Source: Salvator merianae | Taxonomy: Eukaryota; Chordata; Lepidosauria; Squamata; Teiidae | NCBI GenBank assembly: GCA_003586115.2 | Contig: QVOM02000053.1 | Coordinates: forward strand, 6,995,035-7,059,034 | DNA length: 64,000 bases | Direction: 5' to 3' | Part shown: in pieces, positions 10,301 through 22,900 of the stretch | How the letters are laid out: each line of letters starts with the position of its first letter | Numbering within the stretch: the stretch's first letter is position 1 | Notes under the pieces: model-generated | The model's database searches: none | What the model was told of the DNA's origin: nothing | The model's input: only the letters and a program-made list of their open reading frames with translations | Position numbers and translations under genes: made by a program

Positions 10301-12954
10301 AGGCAGACTTAGTACCTCTGTTGTGTGAATGTTCTATTTCCTTCTGGGAAACCTCTGGCACTCTTATCACATTCTCACTATCCCTCCTTTTTCTCTGGCT
10401 TTGTCATATCCCACATCCTTCCGTCCCACCTAACCGCCTCCGTGCCTCTTGTTCTCATTTCTCACCCTTTGAACACCCCCTCACTTGCTCCTTTTATCCC
10501 TTGCACCTCGTCTGACACTGTCATTGTTTGTGGCACGTTTTCACTGCTGAGAGCATAAATGCAATGTAATCCATGCTCACATTGATTTCCATTGCCTTCT
10601 TGGCCCAATTACATGCAAAAGTCACTTATTTTAATTCATAAGAATAGTTCAGGCTTTTGCAACATTGCACCAATTACTGCAGTGTCAGGCTAAAGCGGGA
10701 CATAGAGAAGGGCACCATGGCAAAGTGAATTGTATCCTTCTCATTTAATAAGTGGAGAGATCACACTGAAAGGCATTGAATGGTTTCCTTGTTTATTTTT
10801 AAGCCTTCCTCCCTCATATTAAAAAGAGCACATCTAGGGGAAAGTGAGTTTTTTGCAGCTTTCGAATAATGTGCAGTACATTTATAATGGATAAGGTCAC
10901 CTACTGAGCTGCAAGCTAGCAAGATATGTAATGAACTATGTATCCAGATGCCTTCACATGTCAATTAGAAGAAACCATGCAGTTCAGTTGAGTTCCAGTA
11001 AGGTTTATTTCTTCTAAAACATGCAATTAAGGGATAGAGACTCAGATTTACAGTACAAGGACTGTTGAGCTGGAGATGAAATTTCCCAAGTGGAGGATGC
11101 TATGTGATTATTAGGTGAAAAAACTGGTGTATTCTCAAAGCTCTCTTGGGATATTGTCAGAACTTGCTTTATATTGCATTGCACAGCATTTCTTTCCTTA
11201 TGAAAGCAGAAGGTGCTTGATTTCCAAACCTGATCTCAGCTCCTGGCTTAAGGCCTTGTATCCCCTCCATCCTTTCTTTTAGTGGGTTCTTCCAGCTCTT
11301 GTTATTCCTGGTCTCTGGAGGACAGACGGTCAGGCTCTTGGCCTGGTCCGTTCTTCGTCCTATAGGACAGTGATGCACAATTCACCACCAGTGGAGCACA
11401 AGGCAGAGCTCCGTGGCTTCCATTTGTTGCCAGTGGGGGGCTAAACCATTCTTCTTGCCCTGCAACTGTGACTTTATGTTCTTGGGTGAATGGAAGGTTT
11501 TGCTTGCTGCACTGGAACTCCATTTCACTGCCAGTCTTAGGCGTGTGCGAGATGTGACCACAACAGGCAGAGCACCGGCCTCTGGGGACACTGCGGTAGC
11601 TGCATCAGCCTTGGCACATGTGCAGATATCCCAATTTTCCAAACTAATCTTGTCTCCAGAGTTGATGGAGTGGTCCTGCTTCCCCTCAGACCAGCTTCTG
11701 CAGCTAGATGTGACGGTTGTCTTGGATGGCCGTTACTTATGTTCAGGAAATGAATGCAGAAACTTTGAGGAGAACATGGCACCAGCCACATGCCAGAGGA
11801 ATATATCAAGGAGACTTGGAACTTGCATGCTCTTCCAGAATCATCCCTGTCCATGCTAGTGCAGCACACTGCCACCACACACCTTCATGTATGCACATTC
11901 ATTCGACTTGTGTACATAAATATGAGGAGGGACCCACAGGAATATGTAGGGTTCCACCTACATACACCTGTAAGCAATGGACATTGAACACACGGACATC
12001 AGAAATATAGTGGTAGGGGCTGGGGCCAGGGCTAGTTCCCATTACAACACTGGATAAGATTAGACCACACACCCTGTAACCACTACAGGTATTTTTTCAC
12101 GGTTCATTCGGATCTGCGGAAGAGTTTTGTCTCTCCTCCTATGTTAGTTCATTGAAAATTCAGTCTGGAATAGATTTCTGGCTTTGCTAACGAATGGGCA
12201 AAACCTAGACAGGGAATGAATGGCTGCACTCTAGCACCAGTCTGGTTCATTCACTGAGGTTTTTGCACAAGCAGGTTCTCCAGGGAGTCGGGCTAGAGAT
12301 CAAATACCTAACAGCAGAGATCACACAAAGTGAAGGTTGTCTGGATCACGTGCTGGTGAAAATCAATACACGATGAAAGCAAGCACAAGCCCTTAACTTC
12401 TCAAACGTAGCAAAGGAAGACGTTTCTTCCATACTGTACTTAAAACTCCCATAGCAACATCAGTCACAGTTTTGCAATTTTTATGAAACGCGCAGCATAC
12501 AAAATAGTGCTATAAAAAGAGGAGGAGATAAAGGTTAGTCAGAAATAGTTAGAAATTACACAAACACTCTCGGGGAAATTGCCCAAGGACCATTCTTGTC
12601 ACAATCACCAAATGTGCATTTTTCAGCTTTATTGTTTCTTTCCTTTGGAACTCCCCGCCCCCCATCCTGTTAGTTCATGTAAAATTCATCAAACATAATG
12701 GCTTAACTAATGGAAACAAACACAGCACTGCTTGAAAAGGCCAGGAGCAACTCAGCAGGGAAAAATACAACTCCAGAAAAATATGCCAAAGCACAAACTG
12801 TGCACCAGAGAGAAAGGAAGTGTTTTCACTATAAGGCTGTGCTGTCATGATGCGTCGGAGACCCAATCCTGATCTGCATGGCTTCCAGTTTTGCTTCTGC
12901 TGTACTGCCAAGCTGTATGAGACAGCCATAGGTTAAGCTATATCTGCTTTACTT
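10301..12954. other. Intron, nothing recognised
   Basis: 2.6 kb without a supported exon. The frames of 60-150 residues here (for example 11413-11859) have no recognisable domain and no flanking splice signals that fit BEAN1. Confidence 0.4.
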
Positions 12955-13020
12955 TACACAAGGCTTGAGATCCTCTGCAAATTTGTAAAGCATCCCTTCA
13001 ATTCCATCTTCCACATCCTT
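12955..13020 (-). mobile_element. CR1-like LINE reverse transcriptase fragment
   Basis: The minus strand encodes EDGIEGMLYKFAEDLKP, which has the form of the CR1/L2 reverse transcriptase segment around the FADD catalytic box (usual form GIEGT.SKFADDTKL). The second Asp-containing position reads AED. It is a short dead fragment. Confidence 0.65.
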
Positions 13021-13224
13021 CCTGAACATGTGGAGCAGCACAGAACAAGATGACACAGGGTCATTCATAATCACCCTTTGGATACTGTTTAACTCAGTGC
13101 AAACCCTCTGGACTGCTGTACTCCCTAGCCCTGGTGGTACCATCTTGTCCACAAAGCTACCATTGGAAACATGGACAAAGGCTTTCTGAGATGAAGGTGC
13201 ACTGTGTCAGCTTCATTGCTGTTG

Positions 13225-13355
13225 AGGACCATATCGAGTTATGGACGACTCCTGGTTGACTGCATGGGCACCTCCATGGACACCTCTATGCAGTTTTCTT
13301 GGCAGCGATGTAGAAGTGGTTTGCCATTGCCTCCTTTTGAGAAGAGGCTGGGGGC
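13225..13355 (-). mobile_element. tRNA-derived SINE, 3' part
   Basis: The plus strand reads CGACTCCTGGTTGACTGCAT, CACCTCTATGCAGTTTTCTTGG and AGTGGTTTGCCATTGCCT. It matches the body of the more complete SINE at 45706-45876 in the same orientation (minus). The tRNA-like head is missing. Confidence 0.75.
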
Positions 13356-14270
13356 ACTAACACTGCCCTTATGGGACAGCTGTCCCTTATCAAGGGAGAG
13401 CATTGAGGTGCTATCCATAAGCAAAGTCCAAGGCCATTTTTAAATCAACAGAGCCAGTCTTACAAATTTATAGAAGTCTTCCAAGGTTGAAAATTATTTG
13501 TGAGATGAAACTGCAAGCCATAGCTTTGTATATAAACCCATATTAATTCACAATGGTTTTCTGTTGGGGAAAGAAAGGTGGGAAACAGCTGCAATGTGGG
13601 CATTTTCCCTCCTGAGTTATTTGTTTCATTCCGGTTGGCATTGATCATGCTGATAAGAGAGGGCTTGGGTCTGAAGATTGGATTTCTTTCTTTTTTTTAA
13701 CCTGCTAATTTGAACCAGCACCTATACAAGGCCTTATGACACCAGCGTAATACCCTAAAGCCACAGGCATCTGAAAAGATTTATTTTCAGGTCTCTTTTG
13801 CCGTGACACACTCTTTGCTTCCGACATTCTCAATTTGCAGGCCACTGGTGATCCAATCTGATTTCTTCTGACTCTTTAATAAGGATGTCAGTGCGTGAGG
13901 TTCAGGCTGTCATCTGATAGCAGCACCAAAATGTAGGGAGGAGGGCTGAGTTAGCTGTCTCCATCAGCCCATCTCCCTTGAAGTAGCTACTCAAGGTGAC
14001 TGGAATGACAGATTTTGTGTACATTAGCATGTCTCTTACACCCAAGGAAACTTCGATCATTGCTGCATCGCACAATTACAGTGCCAGAACACCGTGTTAA
14101 TAAATCTGCATACAGTCTGAAGGCTAGACGAGAAATTCCTGAAAGACCTATATTTGGAAGGGACCCATGCAATTTAGAGAGGTGAAGATTGGTAATTGTT
14201 TATATCATCTGACATCTCTTCTGCATAGACAGCTGCAACATGGGCATGCTTACATCATTAGTTTAAGCAC
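13356..14270. other. Intron, nothing recognised
   Basis: No exon or repeat family was recognised. Confidence 0.4.
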
Positions 14271-14273
14271 TGC

Positions 14274-14582
14274 TTGAGGTCAGGTCCCACAAAATACCAT
14301 ATTCAAATGGATTTCGCTGTTGTGGGAGCTGACAGGCACTTTGACGTATGCCTTCACTTTGTGTATCGATGGCTATCAGAATGGATGCCTCTGGGTTGGA
14401 GAGACAGGCAGGATGCCTCTAAGGACCATTTGCAGGGAGTCGCAAGCACGGGAAGGTTTCGCCTTTTTGTTCTGCTTGAGAATGTCCAGAAGCAATTGGC
14501 GAGCCACTGTGTGAAACAGGATGCTGTGGACCAGATGGGCTGTGGCCTGATCCAGCAGGGTTCCTCTTATGTTCTTATGTGT
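14274..14582 (+). mobile_element. CR1-like LINE 3' end with octamer tail
   Basis: The sequence GCCACTGTGTGAAACAGGATG, then GGCCTGATCCAGCAGGGTTC, ends in TCTTATGTTCTTATG, two copies of an 8-base unit. Chicken-repeat (CR1) LINEs end in short 8-base tandem tails like this. It fixes the orientation of the related copies at 8500 and 10140. Confidence 0.75.
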
Positions 14583-15854
14583 ATGCGTGTGTTTTAATTA
14601 ATCATCTCATATTACCACTTCTCTTACAAACAGACAACCTAAAAACCCTTGATGAGCTTTCTGTGATGTTTTTATTTACTGATTTCACATTGGTATTTCC
14701 CACCAGGTTGCCAGATTCCGTACTGCCGCAATGAAGCTCCAAGCCTCTTACATTATCAATGGTTAGCAATAGTTATTCTTTAATTTACTTTGAGGGTATA
14801 TGCTACAATAATTCCAGTTTAGTTTTTGTTTCACAAATGGAGTATTAATTGTAATTTTGTTTGCTATACATACCTGATCCAAGAAAGCAAACCATATTGC
14901 AGGCATTATTTTGGTTGACTGGGGATGAATCTGGACAAGAAGGGGAAGATGCTTTGAGGAAAACACCCGTCCCCATCACCTTAAAGGAAAGCCTTTCTTT
15001 AAGTGGAATGTTCTGTCTGTCCCACTGAATGGCACCAAGGCTTTCCTCAACACAATTTGCTGGGCAAGCAAAGCTTGCTCCCCACGCCTGCTGAACTGGA
15101 TGTCATTTGACAGGCAGGGAGAAGAATTTCTCCCAACCCCTCATATTAAAGCAGGGATTCTTGCCATTTCCTGTCTTTGGAAACAGAAAGTGGCAGCAAG
15201 GCCTCTCTGAGCCCTTCAACCCACTCAGTGGCTAGAGTACCTTAAAAGTGCTCATAACAGCATAAGGGAGGGAGAGCATGGTGTCCAAGCGGACACGGTG
15301 CTTTTTGACCATTCTGAGATTGCAATGCAGGTGCAGTGTCAAGCAGACACTGTGCCTTCAGTGTGCACTCAATGTGCCATGACCACATTGTGCAGATTCA
15401 GCCTGGGTCTCATTTTTGCAGCAGCATTGATGCACATTGGCAAACTGGTCCTTCATGATTCCCTTCCCATAGTGTCCCACGGGTGGCAATGACCTGTATA
15501 ACACAGTTTTGCAAAACACGGCAGTTTGGGAAACAAAAGAGAACAGGAGTGCTACACTTCAATGGTTGTATGGAACTGGTGATTCCACAGGCTGCTGAAA
15601 TGGTGTCTTCTCTACAGCCATTAAAGGGGTAGCATCCCTGCCGTCTTTTCCATGTGGTAACCCTAAAAACCATAATATTATACATTCCCTGCGAATGTTG
15701 ATTCATTTCAATGACACACTAAGCTTCATGCAGTTTTTAGCAGCCAAAAAGCAACTGTGCATCTATTCATTCATTTATTTAAAACCATCTGGAATCCATC
15801 TTTAGCTATTGTAAGCAAGTGGTTAAGAGTTACCGTACTGAAAAAACTAAACTC
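14583..15854. other. Intron, low-copy repeat only
   Basis: No exon is supported. Sequence 15475-15525 (GGTGGCAATGACCTGTATAA and following) resembles 63373-63420 near the right edge of the window, so an unclassified repeat is shared by the two places. Confidence 0.4.
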
Positions 15855-16180
15855 GCCACACGATGCTGATCATTCAGGTCACATCTCCACTTACCGTCAG
15901 GAGCGTCCTGGTGAACCGTCTTAGCCGCCGTGTCCGCACGCACAGCATTAAGAGGAGCCTCACCGTGGGCATGCCACCCCTGTCGTGGCCGTGGTGGCCA
16001 CCTGAGGTTCCAGTTTTGCAGGGCGCGATTTCCCGCCCTCATTGCAGGCACCTTGGGTCGCCACTTGAAACAACCCCCCAAGCTTGAAACGGAGACACAG
16101 CAGTGTCTTCCAGAGCAGTAATTGTGATGCCTGACTGCAGGAACCTACGCAGCAGTCAGCTCCCAGTTACCGTCAGTTCA
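15855..16180. repeat. CpG-rich block, possible non-autonomous element
   Basis: GC- and CpG-rich sequence stands out sharply from the AT-rich intron. It begins with CCACTTACCGTCAGGAGC and contains CAGTTACCGTCAGTTC near its right side. Abrupt edges suggest an inserted element rather than a promoter; no partner copy was found here. Confidence 0.4.
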
Positions 16181-16489
16181 AATGAAGGGAAATTGGTTAT
16201 CAATGCCAAAAATAATATCCTGTATCCCATTCCCAGTCTGCTTTGCCTGGGTATGCTACGGTTCCAACAAAACCACTCATTTTGGTGGCAGGCAGTGCTG
16301 GGAAACCGGCCCTGCACTGTTCCGAACTCTCAAATGTCTGGTTTTGGTTGGGTCCCAGGAATTTCAGGCTGGGTGTTGCTTTAGCCTTTTTGGCCAGCTC
16401 CAGACACTGGCCAAATAAAGCACCAACAGGTGATACTCTGGAGAAAAGCTCCTCCAGAATATCACCTGCTTTCCTCACAGTGCTGGGAC

Positions 16490-16765
16490 CACCCTGTCTT
16501 TGTGCTCTTGGAGATTGACCACCGCACATGTGTGGCCATCTTTTCTGACCCACGCACATGTGCAGTGGGTCGAACAACAATGGTACCTCCATCCACAAGG
16601 TAAATGTTAGCATTATTTCAGGAAAAACCACCACAAGAGTTGGGTTTTCCCGAAATAGGCTACCACACATTTGGTGGGGGGGGGGGATATAGCGTAGCTA
16701 AGGTGGGACTGCTACAGATACATGTGGCAATCCCACCATAATGGCACCATATCGGCCCTATATTC
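16490..16765 (+). mobile_element. Non-autonomous element, family B copy 1 (partial)
   Basis: The order GTGTGGCCATCTTTTCTG, GGTACCTCCATCCACAAGGTAA, GTTGGGTTTTCCCGAAATA, GATATAGCGTAG and GGCAATCCCACCATAATGG is repeated in order at 17535-17765. It lies 170 bases before the BEAN1 transmembrane exon. Confidence 0.7.
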
Positions 16766-16880
16766 TCCCCATCTGGATGCACCCTTTGAGAGCACAATCA
16801 GGCCTTTAAGCCAAGCCCATCCCAGTCTAACCGAAAGCTTGACCAAACCAGGACAGGTAGGAATTAGTATATGTTATCAT

Positions 16881-16925
16881 TTCTCTCTCTCTTTCTTTCT
16901 TTCTCTCTCTCTCTCTCTCTCTCCC
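16881..16925. repeat. CT microsatellite in the BEAN1 polypyrimidine tract
   Basis: CT and CTTT units run to ten bases before the acceptor at 16934-16935, so the repeat itself supplies the polypyrimidine tract of the transmembrane exon. A second CT-rich run lies just after the donor, at about 17160-17200. Confidence 0.9.
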
Positions 16926-16935
16926 TCATATGCAG

Positions 16936-19900
16936 CAATTCACCTGAACCGAAGTAGGCCTATCAGTGGGTTTACCAATTTCCCAGAAGCCAGCAGTGGC
17001 ACTAGCATGCCAGATTCATCTGTTCTGGTGGCTGGAGTAGTGATTGGGGTAGTTCTATTTCTCTCCTGCATGGCGATCATCATCAGCAGCCTACAAAAGA
17101 AAGGGTGCTTTCCACAGCTGCAGCTGAACACGGATTCTAGTTACAGTAAGATAACTGCTCACCTCTCTCTGTCTCTCTCTCTTTCCCTCTTTCTCTCTTC
17201 TCGAAACTTTTCGCAAAACCATCATCAGCTCAGTGCCAACATTTCTGTTGTTTCCCATACTAACCAGTGGCAAAGCACCTCAAGTGTCAAATCTTCATTC
17301 ATCCATGGCACTCACAGGATGGAAAGTTTTAAACAAATACTTGTAATTAAAACTGAGGCCAGCACCAGACTGAATATTGGCTGAATGTTGCGGAAGCAAG
17401 CGATCTTCTGGAGGAAAGTCCCACCAGAGCTATCACTGGCTGAACAGACAGCTTGGGGGCTTGCACTGTCTGTGTGCATTTTAGTGATGTGCACATCCAG
17501 GTATTTCGCCAGCACAAAATACTCAGATGTGCATGTCGCCACTACTGCGTGTGTGCAGCCATCTTTTTCAGCCCCCATACACGCATGATGGCCAAAGCAA
17601 TGATAGCAGTTCCATCCAGAAGGTAAGTAATAACTCCATTTGGGGGAAATCTGCCAACAGCATCAGGTTTTCCCACAATAAGCTATTGCATGTTTTAGGG
17701 AGGATATAGTAGAGATACATGCGGCAATCCCACTATAACACAGCCGTAATGGTGCTATATATGGCAGTAAGATTTTTAGATCTTTATCATACATACTATC
17801 TCTGTCATTCAGATGTTCAACATAAATCATTCAATAGTTCTTTGTTTATTTATTGTTCGTTGTTTGATGATCTTATGTAGCTACTTGTCTCAGTACTCAT
17901 CATCAATATACCTACAAATGTGGTATGTTGTGATACTGTCTTCTGTACTGTATAATAATAACTGATATCAGTTTTTAAAAAATAAAACTGAATATGATCA
18001 TGGTAACTATTGAGAATATAAGCAGGGCCAGCTCTACCATTTGACAGAGCGAGATGGTCACCTGAGGCATTAAATTTCGAGTGTCACAAAAGAGGACAAA
18101 TACTTAGATCGCTGGAGGACTTTGGAGTATTTCTCCTAAGGGGTCACAATAATGATTTTTGACCATTCCAGAACTGACTTAGGGCACGGAGTAAGCAGAC
18201 TGGGAGCACTTTGTCAATTGTTTTATGCATTCTGCTCCCTCCCCAGTATCATTTCCAGTTTCATCCATTTTTCAGAGCTGCAGTATTATTTGTCATGCTG
18301 CTGTTACTTAATATTCGGCCTCCTCCTTCATGAACATCTATTCATTTTCATTTTCCGGTGTGAAAACAAAAAGTCTTGAATTGCTGCTTTAATCTGAACC
18401 CACTTTTACTGCAGCCTAGCTGGCCTTAATTACATTCGGCGCCATGGCTTCATGCAAGACGCTTTGGGGAGCCATTCCTAAGAATGAAAAGCAGCAGGTG
18501 TCAAAGGGTCACCATTTGATGTTTTCTTCCAGCTCCTGACTGCTTCTATGCCGGCTCCAGCAGAGAGCCAAGGTCTGTTTGCACCGAGGAGCTCCCACCG
18601 GCCTTCTACTTCAGCTCCTGTGTGGAGACACGGGTCAGCATTATGCATCCTGACTCACCTCCACGGTAAACTTCTTTTGAATACATTCTTCTCACAGAGA
18701 GGTATAGTGCAGGAACGGAGACTGTTCGGATTGCCTCAGGAGAATGCTGTGGATCAGGGCTGCAGGATGCACGTCCTCCAACATGATAGGACCAAAAAAA
18801 ACCAACAGCCCTGTGCTTTTAGCACACCTGCTTTCTGGAGAGCAGGCAGGTATGGGTAAGTGATGGCTTCCACGGGAAAGTAGGAGAAAAGGCAAGAGGA
18901 GTGGAAAAGCTACTTCTCCATGCAGCAAGTCCAGCACAGAACTGCTCCAGTGAAAGTCCATTTGCTGCACAGAACAGCAGGCGTTCCAGTCCCTGCCTTA
19001 TCTCTCCTCCTGCCTCCTATGCAAGTTGTCACTCACCTTATCCTGCCTGCTGTCAAGGAGACGGGTGAGTTAAAGGTACAATAATGCTCTCCGCCATGAT
19101 TTTCCTTGGCATGTGGAAGAATGCGAACATGGCTGAGGCTGAACTATGGAAGAACTTGCCAAACTAAAGGCAGTTCCGCACTGGTTCAGTATCCCAGCAA
19201 GCATACTAGGAGGCTCCCTTCCCACACACTGGTGTGGTCTAAGGGAGGCCCCATTAGATCACCCCCTGGAAGTGATTGCTAGTTCCCCTAAATGCAGTTT
19301 TCCCATTGACCACAGTAACTTCTCTAGCATGGTTTTGATTAACATGATAGACAATATCAAGCACAATCAAAGCCACTCTGACCAAACTGCATTGTAGGAA
19401 GAAGGACTGTAGGGAGATTAGACTTCTGATGGCAGCAGGTGTCTGTCTTTTAGCTATACAAACACACCTGTATGTCCCTGCAAGGACAACTTTTGAAAAG
19501 CCCTGTCATAAATAAATTTTTGCTGCTGTTAGGTATCTTCACGTCAAGGCTGACTCCTAGTGTCTGTGTGAAAACATCCATGCAGTGTTTTTGGCAGGTA
19601 CAAAAGTGATTTGCCAGTACCTTATTCCAGAGAGATGCTGGTGATCACACCTTCAGCCCTCTGCTTTTGAAATATGCAGTGTACAACAAAGAAACTGGTA
19701 TGATAGATGAATAAGAAATGGGTTTTGAATTGTTCATGCAGCTCCAAGAACACCTGCACTTTAACAAATCCATCTCAGTTAAAGGTATGCTAAATCTTTG
19801 CACTGTATAACCTTTTACATTCTCCTAGGATGTGGTTGAGCAGAAAAAAAGAAAGGAGTGTTTCGTGCCTTTCTTCATAAGTCCATCTGATGAATCAATT

Positions 19901-22900
19901 AATGAATGTGATCATTTTTTTAAACCCAAGATTTGGAAGGAATGGGATATCACCTGCAGCTGTAATCTTGTCAAAAGATCAGGCTTGTTTGCCCACCCTG
20001 GACATCTGGGGTTCTTAAATGAATTGTACATTGGTTTTCCACTCCACTGAACCAAAAAGAATACTTGAATCAGAATAGCCTCAAACTATAATGAAAAAGT
20101 CATGCATAGATTTTATTTCTAAAATCTCCATCTCCCTCTCTTTCTCCTTCTCTTTTAGCAATCTCTAGCCAAGAATGATTAGGCAGACAGGGTGTAAAAC
20201 CTGGGATTATCTCAGCACTATGTTAGGATGTGTCTACGGCCATCCCAACACAGCCCTGGGTTATTGGGGTGAAATCCAGCAATCATGTTATTACAGGAAA
20301 ACCAACTCCCAACCCATGTTTTACCGATATAACAAGAGGACTTAGCTGGATGCTTGCTCCTGGGATCTGTCATCCAGGAAATGGCCACCACACACGTGTG
20401 GGGCCAAAGGGGGCCAAAAATGGCTACCACATACACATGGAGAGCAGCAAATGCACACTTCTGGGTATTTTGCGCCATCAAAATACCTGCATGTACACAC
20501 CACATCATCACAGGAACCAGCGCCTGGACCAGGAAGTGCCAGTGCTTGTCCCACAGCCTGACAAGGACAATGAGAGGCAAACAAGATCTCACATTTTCCT
20601 CTCACTGTCTGGCTGTGATCAGACACAACAAAAAAAAGGCATCTCTGAGGCGGCTCAAAGATGGCTTCAAGGTGGGATGGCTCACACACCCGTCTGCCCC
20701 TCCCCTTTCTCATGAACATTCTATGCTAAAAAAGGTAGATTAAAGAAGACTTGGGAACACGAGGGCCACACGCTGTCTCTCTGAGGCGCCCCTGAGGCGC
20801 CCCTTTTCTTGTATCTGAACACAGCCACAGTAAATAAAAGCATCTCGGAGACACCTCTGAGGCAGCTTAGAGGTAAATCACTGAAACTGTACTTGAAAAA
20901 TTTGTAGCCCCTTAGTGACTTTCTGTGCATAAAAGCTGGTATATCAATATTAGAGCACGAGTATGTATAAGAGATTGAAAACTGATAAATGATTTTGCAC
21001 AAGGCATTTGAAATTATTATATTATGTAAGGAGGAGCATGAACGTAAATATTTCTATAACGATTAGTGGGGAAGATCTGAAGTCACTATATGTATTTTCT
21101 TTCTCTGTTTCTTATCTACTATCTCTTTTTCTGTCTCTTTTTATTTTATGTTGAAAAGTCTTTAATAAATTTTAATTAAAAAATAATAATAATCCACTGC
21201 ATATAGTAGCTATATGCCACTCCACCATAAAAACACGGGTTTAAAATTAAAGCATAACAGTATTTTCCTTTTTATCTCAGCTATTATTAATATCCTCTTT
21301 ACAGTCAGTGTAATCATTTTTTAATAGCCTTTTAAAAAAAAAAAAATTAAAACCATGTCTTCTGAGCTTCTAAAGCAAACAGCTTTACATGTTGGGAAAT
21401 TCCTACATCCGACTCTAACAAAAGTGGGAGGGTAGAGTGTGTGTGTGTGTGTTTCCCCCCTCATCGGAGGCTGATGAGTCATAACAATTTCCCCAGTTAA
21501 ATATACTTGCGAGTGAAAAGAGAAGTGCAGTAAGTGGTATAATAAATCTTTAATCTCAAGTTGCATCCACTATTGCAACCTTTATTGTTGTTGCTGAGTG
21601 CCATCAAGTCGAAACCAGCTCCTGGTGACGTCTACAAGGATATATTCTTTCATTTTTTTCCCGGCCAGGGTGAGCAAGCCAAATGATGTGCTCATGGCCA
21701 TGGGTTGACCCCTGTGGCAACAGGATGCTTTGCTAGACGTTCCACTGGTCTAATCTATCAGGGCATCTTATGCGCTTAATAATACACTTCTTGAGAGACT
21801 TAGCTTGATAAAAAAAATAATAAACTGGACCTCAGGGAAGGAGTGAAAATAACTTGGTGGGTCAAAAGCCAGTGTTATAGCATGTTGTCTGCATGCAAAA
21901 GGCCTTTTCATCCCTACGCTAAGCATGTCTCAGCCATGGAGAGAGAAGGATTCTCCAAAAAGCTTTGAAAGCAAGCCTAGAATTCTCTTTTCAGTTCCAT
22001 GGAGTCAGTGGAGCTCTGTATGCAGGAATATCAGTGTGAAAGAGAGAGATGAGAGGCTGTTGTTTTTTTTCTTTTTCCATAGGATGTGCTGTGGTTCCCC
22101 ATTTTTCAAAGGGTACAGTCTTTTCTCCATGCTGCGTGCACATCAAAGAGGGTAAAAGCATTTCAGGAGTAGCGATAGCTCAGTGTGATAGAGTCCTCGG
22201 GCGTTTTCACACTTACCAGAGTGGAACGTTCTAACTAGCAGAGTTCGGACTAGTCAGGATGGAGTACGGCGAGGAATATTCGCGCTGTCAGCGCTGGAAC
22301 ACTCTGCGAGCTGACCAGCTAGGGACGAAGTGCGAATGGGAGTCTACTAGTTAGATAGCTGGGTTCAGAACCAAAGGAGATGTGTCTGCAACGGCTGCCA
22401 GGTTCCGAACCCCCAAGTCCGAACCTGGGTCCAAACCATCTGACGGTGCAGCCGTCCTTGTGCACACCAAGCCTCCTCACCTTCCAAACCCAGAAGTAGT
22501 GCGAATGCACCTTTCCCAATCCTCACCGGACAGCGCTAGTCAGCTTTCAGACTACAATTTTCTTGACCGGCCACACTCACTGATTCCAGCCACAGGCCTT
22601 TCAGTGCAGAAAAGTCCAAAGATAACTAAAATGTACAGTACACAGACATAATTTGCATAACAAAAATAATCTTGTAGCATTTTTCAGCTTGAGGGCTGCA
22701 TTCAAAGTGAACTTCATATGCCGACATGCACACATATTTGTAAAATGGGTTGTACCTTTTCACATGTGTACCCGGGGCCTGCCATAGTCTGCACTTGCAT
22801 GTGGATGGCAGGTCCCTATTCTGGGATATAACCTGGAATAAGGCCCAATGCAAAAAGATTCATCATGTTCAACACTCTTTCGAATATATCTTAAGATTGG

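Noticed and set aside
11413..11859. 148-codon plus-strand frame in BEAN1 intron
   Set aside because: Overlapping frames of similar length on the other strand, no domain and no in-phase splice sites.
16200..16670. 156-codon minus-strand frame
   Set aside because: It overlaps non-autonomous repeat sequence and has no domain or splice context.
16722..17384. 220-codon plus-strand frame
   Set aside because: It is the BEAN1 transmembrane exon read through both introns and CT repeats; splice sites at 16935 and 17146 define the real exon.
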